Under the pieces are notes generated by a model that was not told where the DNA came from, searched no databases, and was given only the letters and a program-made list of their open reading frames with translations. Positions 8,181 to 18,157 of a DNA stretch of 64,000 nucleotides are shown here, in pieces. The stretch is from Pictodentalium vernedei (taxonomy: Eukaryota > Mollusca > Scaphopoda > Dentaliida > Dentaliidae): the NCBI GenBank assembly GCA_031216915.1, contig CM062290.1, positions 163,100,453 to 163,164,452 of the forward strand. The letters are read 5' to 3'. Position 1 is the first letter of the stretch; the number at the start of each line of letters is the position of its first letter. Position numbers and translations under genes: made by a program.

Positions 8181-9737
8181 AAATTTACACAGCACTCAGT
8201 GGGTATGTGTCAAACAAACAACTCCTTTTGTCAGTCATTGACTTGTTGGATGACGATATTGACATTAACCCACTCCACTGTTAATGATGGTTTTTACCTG
8301 AACAATTTTTTTATCAAACTGTGTCATTTGAGACTACTCATAACATCAATGAAGGAACTTCACTGAGACAGTTAATAACAATTCATCAGACACTGTGGGG
8401 TCATGAAAAATCATGGAATCTCATTGGGAAAAGCCATGATTCTCCAGAATCATAAAGTCTGGTTGTATTATTGATTGTTTTTTTGGAAACATAACATTTT
8501 TACACTCAGCTAAATGATATACGTGTAGTAATCATTCCAAGATGTGGAATTGGAAAGAAGGGCCATTGCAAATCAAGGGAGATAATGAGATTTCTTGATC
8601 AACAAATAAAATTTTCACCGCGTTCCACCTGTTTGGCCTTCCCATATGGAAGCTCTCTGGTCTGAGTTGAGTACACATGCCAACATTGTTAGTGATTTGG
8701 TTGATGGCTTATGAGCAGTGAAGGTTCAAACACACTTTTCATAAATTGTAGTATAGATAAACAAGTCTATGCGTTTTCAACATCGTTCTTCACAAACTTT
8801 TACATCTTTAACCAATACTGGCTCTTGGAAAATACAGTCCATGCCAATTAAATGGATATTGCTTCATGGAATAATCTTGTTAATTGCATATATGTTTACA
8901 ACACTAAACCATTTTCCATATTTTTAGTATAAACTTGACCTTTGACCTGTTAATTACATATCAGTTATTGAGAAAAACCCTGTTAATTGAATGAATATTA
9001 TTGGTCAATAATAATTTTGACAAGCCCATAATTCTGTGAACCTTTTCAGCCTCAGTGCTCCAGTATAAGCATTTATTCTGTTATATCCTGTGTGTTAGAG
9101 TTCCCAAGAGTTCTGTAAAAAATGAGGTAATAAAACACATCCTCAATTTGTAACCAGAATGAAGAAAAGGAACAAAATTCTTGATAATTGAATATTTTTT
9201 AGTTGACAAGCTGCTATTTAAATAACAGGGTTTTGCTGTTCATCCATTCAGTACAAATTTGACCAGTAAACTACAGAATCAGAATTGACAAAGCGAAAAT
9301 GCTAAGTTTTACGGACCTTCAGCAATAGCATGCTTCCTAAAAACTGAAGAAATGAGTACTCAGTGCCAAACAAAATACAAAGTGTAATCTGTTTCTGAGC
9401 CCTCACACATGGTTGTTTTGATTAAAAAAATAAACAAAAAAATAAACAACACCCACCTGCTTGCATTTAAACAAAATGACTGGAGAAACAGATGCACTAC
9501 TTTGTGTGGCCTAAATCATTCTTTCTTGTTTGCAGTGCCCAAGAATGTAGTCAAAAGTGTGCATTTGATTGGAATTTTTTTTTATTAAAAAAAGATACAG
9601 GGATTCATTTGGGTGTCTACAGGGGACAAGCAAATAGCAGACCTTTACCAATGGCATTTGGGAATGATTTTTCCCAGTTCCCAACCCCAAATTTCCCAAT
9701 CTCAGTCCCCATTCAAAGAAAAATTGAATGTACAATT
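8181..9737. other. Unannotatable AT-rich sequence
   Basis: No ORF longer than chance, no recognisable element and no clear splice-site/exon pairing. It may be intron of the gene whose last exon is at 10288, or intergenic DNA. Confidence 0.5.
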
Positions 9738-9818
9738 GGTGTCCTGAACTAGGTGGTCATAAGGTCTCAGAAAACCATTGATTTTCTGAGGCCTTATGAC
9801 CAGCCAGTTCAGGACACC
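9738..9818. ncRNA. Long near-perfect hairpin (81 nt)
   Basis: Two 37-nt arms (9738-9774 and 9782-9818) pair with three mismatches around a 7-nt loop. The size fits a microRNA or hairpin-siRNA precursor. The pairing is tighter than a typical animal microRNA, so a recent inverted duplication or MITE relic is equally possible. Only the structure is seen; transcription is unproven. Confidence 0.35.
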
Positions 9819-10287
9819 TACTGTGTATTAGAATTTAAATTGCCTACATAACATAGCTCAGAAAGTGTCAGAATTCAAATGCAAATGGACAGTTCTTCTT
9901 TAGTAGTATGTAGTTTAATAGAGATCATAGAGAGTGGGGTGAACATGATTCCATGTGACTCTTTGTCCTAAGAATTACTTGTAGTAAACATGCAGTTGCT
10001 TAGTTAAGTATTGGTTTTTAAGTTCTCTGTTCAATTCAAATGTAAAATGTCTTGTCTTTGTTTCTTTCCCTCGAAAACCCCAACTGGAGTCCCATGACAC
10101 AAATTGTCCCAATGGCATGGGCCCAAGACCCTTTCCCAAAGCGTGCAGAAGAATCCCTGAGATAATGAAAAAATGAACAAACCTATAGAGCATTGAACCT
10201 TCCCATCATTTGAATATTTTTTTGTGACAAAATGGTTGATCTCCATCTCAAATAATTTGCTGTAAAGTATAAAATTTTATTTCACAG
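9819..10287. other. Probable intron end before a terminal exon
   Basis: No repeat or ORF is recognised. It ends with a pyrimidine-rich splice acceptor (TTTTATTTCACAG, AG at 10286-10287), which suggests the 3' end of an intron on the + strand. Confidence 0.45.
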
Positions 10288-10478
10288 GTGTATTGAAAGC
10301 TGTTTCAGAATTTCTCTCCCCAGATCTTATGATGGACATGTTGCCACCTGATGGTAATTTCATGTTCTTCCTGCCATATATTTTGGATAGCTTCAAAACT
10401 ACCAAGAGAAGAGAATTGAAAGAAACTATCATCTCCAGAGGCCAAGATATATTAAACTCACTGGATGAGAACTATTAG
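10288..10478 (+). CDS. Terminal coding exon of an unrecognised host gene
   Basis: An open stretch of about 63 codons follows a strong splice acceptor and ends at TAG 10476-10478. The exon starts with two bases of a split codon (phase 2) and encodes a compact, non-repetitive peptide. The peptide has FLSPDLMMDMLPPDG, a hydrophobic FMFFLPYILDSF segment and a charged helix, and ends DENY. Codon composition and amino acid mix look like a real globular C-terminus rather than transposon relic. A polyadenylation signal lies 105 nt downstream. I do not recognise the family. Upstream exons are not identifiable in this window, so the gene either has long introns or begins outside it. Confidence 0.5.
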
Positions 10479-10582
10479 AGAAACAATATTTTCATATGTT
10501 GATTTGACTTGCCAAAAAAGAACATACGTCAGCAACAAAGAGATCTTCCATTGAAAAACAGATGAATTTTATTTTGAAGAAG

Positions 10583-10588
10583 AATAAA
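10583..10588 (+). terminator. Polyadenylation signal AATAAA
   Basis: AATAAA in an A-rich context, 105 nt after the stop codon at 10478. It is consistent with a short 3' UTR for the exon at 10288-10478. Confidence 0.4.
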
Positions 10589-10599
10589 AAAAACAGCCT

Positions 10600-10741
10600 A
10601 CAATCCCCCATTGGGACAAGCTCATTCCAGTGAAGGGTCATAATCTATGTTCTGAGTTAAAAAATTGTTTCCACAAGTGCCATCTGCTGCTATTCATGTT
10701 GAGTAAAAACTAAAAAGAATATAAACCAGGGTAAAGGATTA
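10600..10741. repeat. Partial copy of the TTAACCC MITE family
   Basis: Shares the block ATTGGRACRAGCTCATTCCA...AGGGTCATAA with the MITEs at 25168-25414 and 61391-61637, and ends GGGTAAAGGATTAA, like their right terminus. The left terminus is missing. Confidence 0.55.
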
Positions 10742-10784
10742 AGTCAACTCTTCACCCAACACAAATAGAAACACTTTCACAAAG

Positions 10785-11130
10785 ATTTATTTCTTTATTG
10801 GGATTTAACGACACTTTCAACAGCCAGGTTCACCTCGTGTTGGACAGTTCATGGGTGGAAGAAGCCAGAGTACCTGGGGATAACAACTGTGCAATGGCGA
10901 GCAACTGCCAGACTCCCCAACGTACTAATTCACACAAGTAGGGTTAGCATTGTTCGAAGACAAGTGCACCATTGACCTGTAGTATGCCTTAATACACAGT
11001 GCCACTGTGCCTCCACGTGGGTAAACAGGATTAAGTGCCTTGCCTTTCACATCAGAGTTACCTTGGTGGGGATTGAACTGTGGAACTTTTGGTTTGAAGA
11101 TCAATACCATAACCACTGCACCACCTCACT
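10785..11130 (-). mobile_element. tRNA-derived SINE
   Basis: Read on the minus strand, the head carries a polymerase III A box (TGGTGCAGTGG, 11113-11123) and a B box (GTTCAATCCCC, 11068-11078) at tRNA-like spacing. A body of about 250 bp follows, then the tail GTCGTTAAATCCCAATAAAGAAATAAA (split around 10785-10809), a type of 3' end seen in mollusc SINEs. It is intact end to end. No ORF is expected. Confidence 0.75.
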
Positions 11131-11904
11131 TCCACAAAAAGATTTCATGAACTAAAATTAAAAAGTATTATTAGTAAAATTAAAAAAAAAATCATAAAAT
11201 TAGAATGGCAATTTTTGTGAATAGAACTGGTCATTTTTAGTTCACCTTGACGTACTCAAGCTGAGCTTATCTGATCACTCTCCATTTGTCATCTGACATC
11301 CGTCGTCCATCAACACTATGTTTTAGACTTCTCCAAAACCACCAGGCCAATTCAAGTGAAAGTTTGTATGGGTGATGGTCCTGAAGGAGCAATGCATTTT
11401 TCTTCAACTCAATATGCCCATCCCCATAGGGAGGTTTAGTTGGCCTCAAAAAGTGGCTTATGACTAATCATTGGAATGAGCTCATTCCAGTGATGACTCA
11501 TGAGCTATGTTTATTAGCAAAATTAAAAAAAAACCCATAAAATTAGAATGGCAATTTTTGTGAAAAGAACTGGCCATTTTTAGTTCATCTTGACGTAATT
11601 AAGCTGAGCGCATCTAATCACTCTCCATCTGTTGTCTGGCATCTGTCATCCGTCAACACTATGTTTTAGACTTCTCTCTCCTCCAAAACCACCAGGCCAA
11701 TTCAAGCAAAAGTTTGTATGAGTGATGGTCCTGAAGGGGCATTGCATTTTTCTTCAACTCAATATGCCCAACCCCATAGGGAGGGGAGTGGGGAAATGAT
11801 CAAAAAATTTTCTTAACATCTTCTCATGAACCAGTGCATACAATGACTTGATATTTGGTATGGAGCTTCCTTTTGAGGTGTTGAATGAAGTTTGTTCAAA
11901 CAAA
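11131..11904 (+). repeat. Two tandem copies of a hairpin-headed repeat
   Basis: Two units of about 350 bp (about 11165-11510 and 11511-11890). Each contains TTTTTAGTTCA followed by an imperfect hairpin, a stretch of GTC-rich sequence (ATCCGTCGTCCATCAACAC) and the sentence-like block CAAAACCACCAGGCCAATTC. Related repeats occur at 16332, 27855, 41304 and 47062. No gene. Confidence 0.75.
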
Positions 11905-14900
11905 GTTTTTGTTTTTTGTTTTTTTTAATAATTTTTAATTTCAGCAGATATGTACAAAAATCATTTTTTACAAAGTTTTTCTTTTTGACAAACAATATAA
12001 TATATATATGAATAAATGTACATAAAATAATACACAATTTCAGGTTTCTCTGATGAGTTCTGGGTGTTTTGAGGAGATAATACAAGTGTCTGAAAAGAGG
12101 GTGATGAACAGTGTGTACTGTCGTGACCAAAAGGTCTTAAAAATATAGGGGAAGGATTTGACCTAAGAGGGGATATTAATAAGAACCATGGGTTCGACTA
12201 GGCTCCCCCCCCCTCCCCCGTCTCATTTACAGGAAGCTATACCAAGAGGTCTTGTAGTTGCATACATCTCTCTTGAATGCACTTTGCCTGTTTTGACGAA
12301 TATTTATGAATGGACATTAATTCTAACGTACGGTATACCTTTATCTGCTCTAGGAAGCTTTTGAAGACAGGTGTACACCCCCTCACCTTGCAAGAATGAA
12401 TAAATTTTTTGAAAATTAGTACACACAGATTAGCGGCTGCTGACGGTACTTCCTAGTTTGGGAAACCTAGAAGCACATATTGTGGAGTAAGAGGGAAGGA
12501 GAGAGCACAATTAGTTCGCAATTTATCTTGAAGGTTCACGAGTATCGTCTTGGAATGACTGCATTCGAAAAACAGGTGCAAAAGGGTTTCTTTTGTATTG
12601 CTGCAGAAGGTACATAGTTCCGTTTGAGACAGTTTACTTTTAAGCAGTTTGGTGTTGGTATAAATCGATCTGTGCAATATTTTGTATTGGAGGCTTTCAA
12701 GGTAGGGGTCATCACCAATAGTAAAAGTATTGTTGTATATCGACTCCCAGTCTGTCGGTTGGAGGTCGATACCCAAGGACTCTTCCCACTTTTTCTGGGA
12801 TTCATAAGGTCTCGAAGCAGCTAACTTTAAAAAGATGGGGTAGAAAGTTTGGCATGTTTTCTTCGACATATTCAATAATTCAGCGTATTCCTTTCTTGTG
12901 GTTGGGATTCTACGTGTCTCTTTTATTGCTTCTTTCCACGACTTTGGTATTGCATTAATCACTCCTTGGTAAATTGTGAAGGGCGTCTCGAGGTTGTATT
13001 TCCTTGAAAAAAGAGGGAAGCTTAAAAAGCCTCCTTGCTCACTTAAGAGATCGTTGATAAAAAAGATATCCTTTCTACACCATTTTTTAAGGAAATAGGG
13101 TCGGTAATTGATTTGTATTTTTACATTATAAAATAATGGTTCACACAGAATATCTTCAGGGGCTGAGGTAGCATTTGTATCTAGTATGGACCATATGTGT
13201 ACTACATTCTTCCAAAAGGTATTTAATTTTTCTCCAACCTTTAGAAGTCCTTCCTTGTGTAAATACCAAATTTTGTAGGCACCTTGATCTTCAAAATCGT
13301 CTAAAACCAAAGTTTTCCAGGGTGCCAGTGTGCCTGGGTCTAAAAGCCTTTTTATCCAGCTAACTTTTAGAGAGTAGATGTACGTTTTTATATCCGGGAA
13401 TTTAAGTCCTCCATATTCTATCAGATTGATTAATGTACGGCATTTCACTTTTTCGTTTTTGCCCGACCAAAGGAACTTGTAGAATAGAGTCTGTAGTCTG
13501 CATATAATATTTTCAGGTGGATCTGGGAGAACTGTCAAGCAGTGTATTAGCATTGGGAGAGCAAGGGTTTTAATGACTACCGTTTTGCCAATAAGTGTCA
13601 GATTTCTGAATGACCAGTCACTAAGAAGTTTTTCAATTTTTCCCATCTGATTAAGGTAGTTATTAACAGTGTAATTCTCGCTAAACAAATTATATTCGAT
13701 TCCAAAAATTTTAAAGGCGTTGTTGTGATTCCATTTAACATTTTGTTGTGTAGGGGTTTCGTCACCACAACCCCATTTTGCCCCAATCCATATCACCTCG
13801 GTTTTATCAAAGTTTACCTTTAATCCAGAAATTTTTTAAAACGAGTTCACTATTTCAAGAGCTATGTCTAATGAGTGTCCGTCGTCGCTCAGAAAGAGGG
13901 TGGAGTCGTCCGCATATTGGCTAATCAAATATTCGGAGTTGTTTATTTTAATACCATTTATGTCCAGGTTATATTTTAGTGCTGCGCTCAGGATTTCCGC
14001 ACAGAGTATAAACAAGTAAGGGGAAAGTAGATCTCCCTGCCTCACACCTCGCCCCAACATTACTTTTTCAGAACAATGCCAGTTATTTAGAATATAACTG
14101 TGAATATTGTTATAAAATGTTTGAACCCATCTGATGATCGAAGGACCAAAGTTTAAAAAACGTAAGGTTTTCAAAATAAAGGACCACTCCAAGGAATCAA
14201 AAGCTTTCTCGAAATCCAGTAATGTTAAAATTCCTGGAATATTTTGTTCCTCACATTTTTCAAGTAGGTCAAAGATTAATCGGGTTGATTCTCCAATATA
14301 TCTCCCTGTTACAAAGCCAAATTGTGTTTCAGATATTAAATGTTGTAGGACCGTTTTGATGCGATTGGTTATAGCAGCAGAACCGATCTTAAAATCTACG
14401 TTTATAAGGGATATTGGTCTCCAGTTTTTCAAAAACATTTTCGGTTTGTTTTGTTTCGGTATACATGTTATGATACCAGTTCGTTGGGTGGTTGAAAGTT
14501 CTTTTGCAGAATAACCAAAGTTCAAGGAGTTGATTAAATACATACTTATGTCACTCCAGAAGAATTTGTAAAATTCGGTTGTAAAGCCATCTGAGCCTGG
14601 AGATTTGTTATTAGTCATTTGTTTTAGGGAGCTTGAGCATTCTGCCTTAGTGAGCGGGCCTTCAAGGGAATTTTTTTCATCTTCTTCTAAGAAGTTTAGA
14701 AATGGGTTTTCAACATTAAAGAATGTGTTTTCGACTTGTTTAAGTTTGTGAGCAGATGTAATTTTTGAGGCATACAGGTTTTGGTAAAAGGTTTTCTGTT
14801 CAGATATTATTTCCTGCAAGTCACTTGTTTCTGTACCATCAGATTTTATTATTTTGGGAATCATTTTTTCAGTATAATGTCTTTTTTCCAGATTACAGAA

Positions 14901-16077
14901 GTAGTTTGTAGCTTTCTCCCCCTCCACTTTCCATTTAGCTTTGGATTGAAGAATTATCCCCTGTACCTTCTTGTCTCTGATTGACTTTAGTTCTGTTTCC
15001 AGAGAATCGATTTCTTCGGTAACAGATAAGTCGCCCTTGTCGAGATTCTCGTTCAAGATTCTTAGTGTCTATTCAATTTCAGATTCCCATTTGTTGGACA
15101 ATCGTTTTAAGTTTGCAGAATAAGAGATAGTTTTCCCTCTTATCATGAGTTTCAAAGTCTCCCAGAACAGCTGATCATCGATTGTTAGTCTATTATTATT
15201 ATTATTATTATTATTTTCGGCTGTGATAGTAGCATTACTGGTAGTGACAGCTGTTGTACTGTACTGGTCAATTGTTTCTGCTATAGTCCGTTTTACTACA
15301 TTTATGTATTCTTGGTCATTAAGAAGGCTGTTATTGAACTTCCAAAAACCTCTGCCCCGGGGCTGGTTAAAGAAGGATAGGCCGATACTTATAGGGTTAT
15401 GGTCAGATTTATATCGAATTTGGATGTCTGTCATTTGGAAAAATATGTGCAAATCACTTGACATAAGAAAGTAGTCCAGTCTAGCCATTTTGCTTCCAGG
15501 GCCCCTCCAGGTATAGCGTCTAGATTCGGGATTTTCTATCCTCCATACATCATGTAAATCTAATTTTTGCATACACTGTAATGTTTTCTCATTTGCTTTG
15601 ACATTATTTCTGTGCTTATAGTTTATTGTATCCATGTCATAGTTCTGGGGAACATTCCAGTCTCCTCCTATTAAAACTGAGGAGTTCCCCATTTCTTCTA
15701 TTTTAGAGAATACGTTTTCATAGAAGCCCGGGTTGTCATCATTTGGTCCATATACAACCGATATTGTTAATCTTTGTTCTTGTATAGTTATATCGAGTAC
15801 AATATAATTACCTCTGGTGTCTACAATCGACTTGTTTATTGAATATCCAAACAAATTTTTTAACAGAATTGCTGTTCCTCTACTTGAGCTTGAGTAGAGC
15901 AAAAGACCGTTTCATATCCCCACTCGGGACAAGAATGAGTGTCAACAAGGAGAGTGATATCAAATTTATTTCTGCAACGTTCGAAGATGTTTCGCCGTTT
16001 GATAGGATCAGAGGAGAGACCTCGACAGTTCACACTGCCAACTGTAATTTTAGCCATGTTGAAATTTCAGAAGACTA
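11905..16077 (-). mobile_element. Tx1/L1-type LINE, 3' part with degenerate ORF2
   Basis: Minus-strand non-LTR retrotransposon. It contains an ORF2 with apurinic endonuclease, reverse transcriptase and C-terminal CCHC domains (see the ORF2 entry), a 3' untranslated region (about 11905-12236) and an A-rich 3' tail near 11905-11925. ORF1 is not adjacent. A candidate on the same strand is at 21973-22966, separated by satellite and microsatellite DNA. Confidence 0.85.
12237..16057 (-). pseudogene. LINE ORF2 (endonuclease-reverse transcriptase), disrupted
   Basis: Starts at an ATG at 16057 with a VNCRGL motif typical of LINE endonucleases. The endonuclease has GGDWN, a RRYTWRGPGSKMARLDYFL block and SDHNPI. 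The RT has NWRPISL, DFEKAFDSLEW, GVRQGDLLSPYLF and the active-site YADD. A C-terminal CxxC...HxxxxC knuckle lies near 12550. The reading frame is broken by a frameshift near 15890, in-frame stops at 15069-15071 (TAG), 13836-13838 (TAA) and 12453-12455 (TAG), and continues in frame to 12237. A run of ATT repeats (15189-15213) encodes a poly-Asn stretch after the endonuclease. The element is dead but only mildly decayed. Confidence 0.9.
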
Positions 16078-16331
16078 ATCTCGCCATAACACCCATCGGC
16101 ACATGTTGTACTGAAACAAAAATTTAACTGAAAACAATAGCAGAATAAATGTACATATCTGAGAAGGTTTGGGTTTTTTGGTAACAATAACATGTTTTCC
16201 GGGTATCGGATTCACCAGCTCGAAAACTCCCTAATTTCTTTAATGAATAACCAGCATTAATTTGCTTCTAAGAAGTAGTCGAAATAAACAGGTGCCAACA
16301 CCACACAACCTCCATAATTGCACCTCACAGA
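16078..16331. other. Short unannotated segment upstream of LINE ORF2
   Basis: AT-rich segment between the LINE start codon and the family 2 element. It may include the truncated 5' end of the LINE. Nothing else is recognisable. Confidence 0.4.
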
Positions 16332-18157
16332 ACTGCATTTTTAGCTCAACTTTGGCGAAGCCAAATTTGAGCTTTTGTCATGGCCCGTCGTCCGTCTGTC
16401 CGTACGTCAACAATTGGATACGGCTCGGGCTAGAGGCCGTATTTATGAACCGATCTTTACGAAACTTCTTGGGTACCTTTGTTATGACCGTGGGACAAGA
16501 ACGAGTGTTTTTGGGTGCGGTCCGAAATTCAAGATGGCCGCCAGCTGCCATTTTGTACCGACGATGCACTTCCATATGAAAGCTCTGATTTGAATAATTT
16601 TTTGTATGAATGTTTAGTACCATGGGATACATCACATATAATATGGGTTTTTTTTCTCGTGCATAAATTGTGCAAATTAGACTAATTTTGATGTTTTTTG
16701 GTGTTACTTTCAGCACTGTAAGTGCAAATGCCAATACGGCTCGGGCTAGAGGCCGTATTTATGAACCGATCTTTACGAAACTTCTTGGGCACCTTTGGTA
16801 TCACCGTGGGACGAGAACGAGTGTTTTTGAGTCCGGTCCGAAATTCAAGATGGCCGATGGCAGCCATTTTGTACAAAATTAGGTGCAATCAGATTTTTGC
16901 ACAGAACATCCATACGAAAGTGCTGATTTGAATAATTTTTTGTGTGAATGTTTAGTACCATGGGATACATCACATATAATACGGATTTTTTTCTCGTGCA
17001 GAAATTATGCAAATTAGATGAACTTTGATTTTTTCATTGCGACTTACACACAGTAAGTACACATGTCAATACGGCTCGGGCTAGAGTCTGTATTTATGAA
17101 CTGATCTTCACGAAATGTCTTGGGTACCTTTGTTATCACCTTGGGACGAGAACGAGTGTTTCTGGGTGCGGTCTAAAATTCAAGATGGCTGCCAGTGGCC
17201 ATTTTGTACCGAAATTAGGTCTAATCAGTTTTTTGTACACAACTTCTATACGGCTCAGACTAGAGGCCATATTTATGAACCAATCTTTACGAAACTTCTT
17301 GGGTACCTTTGTTATCACCGTGGGATGAGAGCGAGTGTTTTTGGGTGTGGTCCGAAATTCAAGATGGCCACCAGCAGCCATTTTGTACCAAAATTAGTGC
17401 AATCAGTCTTTTGTACAGAACTTCTGTATGAAAGTTTTGATTTGAATAAATTTTTGTATGAATGTTTAGTAACATGGAATACATCACATATTGTAAGGTG
17501 TTTTTTTTTTCGTGCAGAAATTATGCAAATTAGATGAACTTTGATTTATTCAGTGCTACTTACACAATGTAAGCACACATGTCAATACGGCTCAGGGTAG
17601 AGGCTGTATTTATGAACCGATCTTCACAAAACTTCTTGGGTACCTTTGTTATCACCTTGGGACGAGAATGAGTGTTTCTGGGTTCGGTCCAAAATTCAAG
17701 ATGGCTGCCAGTGGCAATTTTGTACCAAAATTTGGTCCAATCAGTTTTTTGTCACAAGTTCGATACAGCTCGTATTTATGAACTGATCTTCACAAAACTT
17801 CTTGGGTACCTTTGTTTTCACCTTGGGACAGGAACGAGTGTGTTTTGGGGTGCCTTTGTTATCACTGTGCTATGAGAACAAATATTTTGGGGTTGAGTCA
17901 GACCCACTCTGGGACTCCAAGATTTCTTTTCAGTTTATCATCTGACTGTAGCCCACCTTTACAATACTTCACCTATACATTTGTTACAGGCAATGGTCAG
18001 TATTTATGTACAGACCGTTACAATACTTTATATGTACCTTTGTTATCAGGTCATTACCTAGATGTTTGTCATTGCTGTGTCACATACTATACATGTACAT
18101 GTCTTTGTCTTGACAAGTTGAGCTACAGTGTCATTGACACTTTCATTTGGTTTTGAT
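16332..18157 (+). repeat. Family 2 satellite-cored element, complete copy
   Basis: Begins TTTTTAGCTCA with a 14-bp imperfect hairpin (AGCTCAACTTTGGC paired with GCCAAATTTGAGCT), followed by GTCCGTCTGTCCGTACGTC. The core is four to five degenerate monomers of about 300 bp, each with GGCTCGGGCTAGAGGCCGTA and a GGGACGAGAACGAGTGTTTT block. It ends in a perfect stem AGTGTCA-T-TGACACT (18128-18142) and TTCATTT. The same start, core and end occur at 47062-55785. No protein is encoded; open frames along it are monomers read through. It looks like a non-autonomous mobile element that carries its own satellite. Confidence 0.8.

Noticed and set aside
16262-17537. Several open frames along the family 2 array with recurring peptide segments such as GRIYEPIFTKLLG
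   Set aside because: They are tandem non-coding monomers read in three frames on both strands; frames are not conserved between monomers and no start or splice context supports them.
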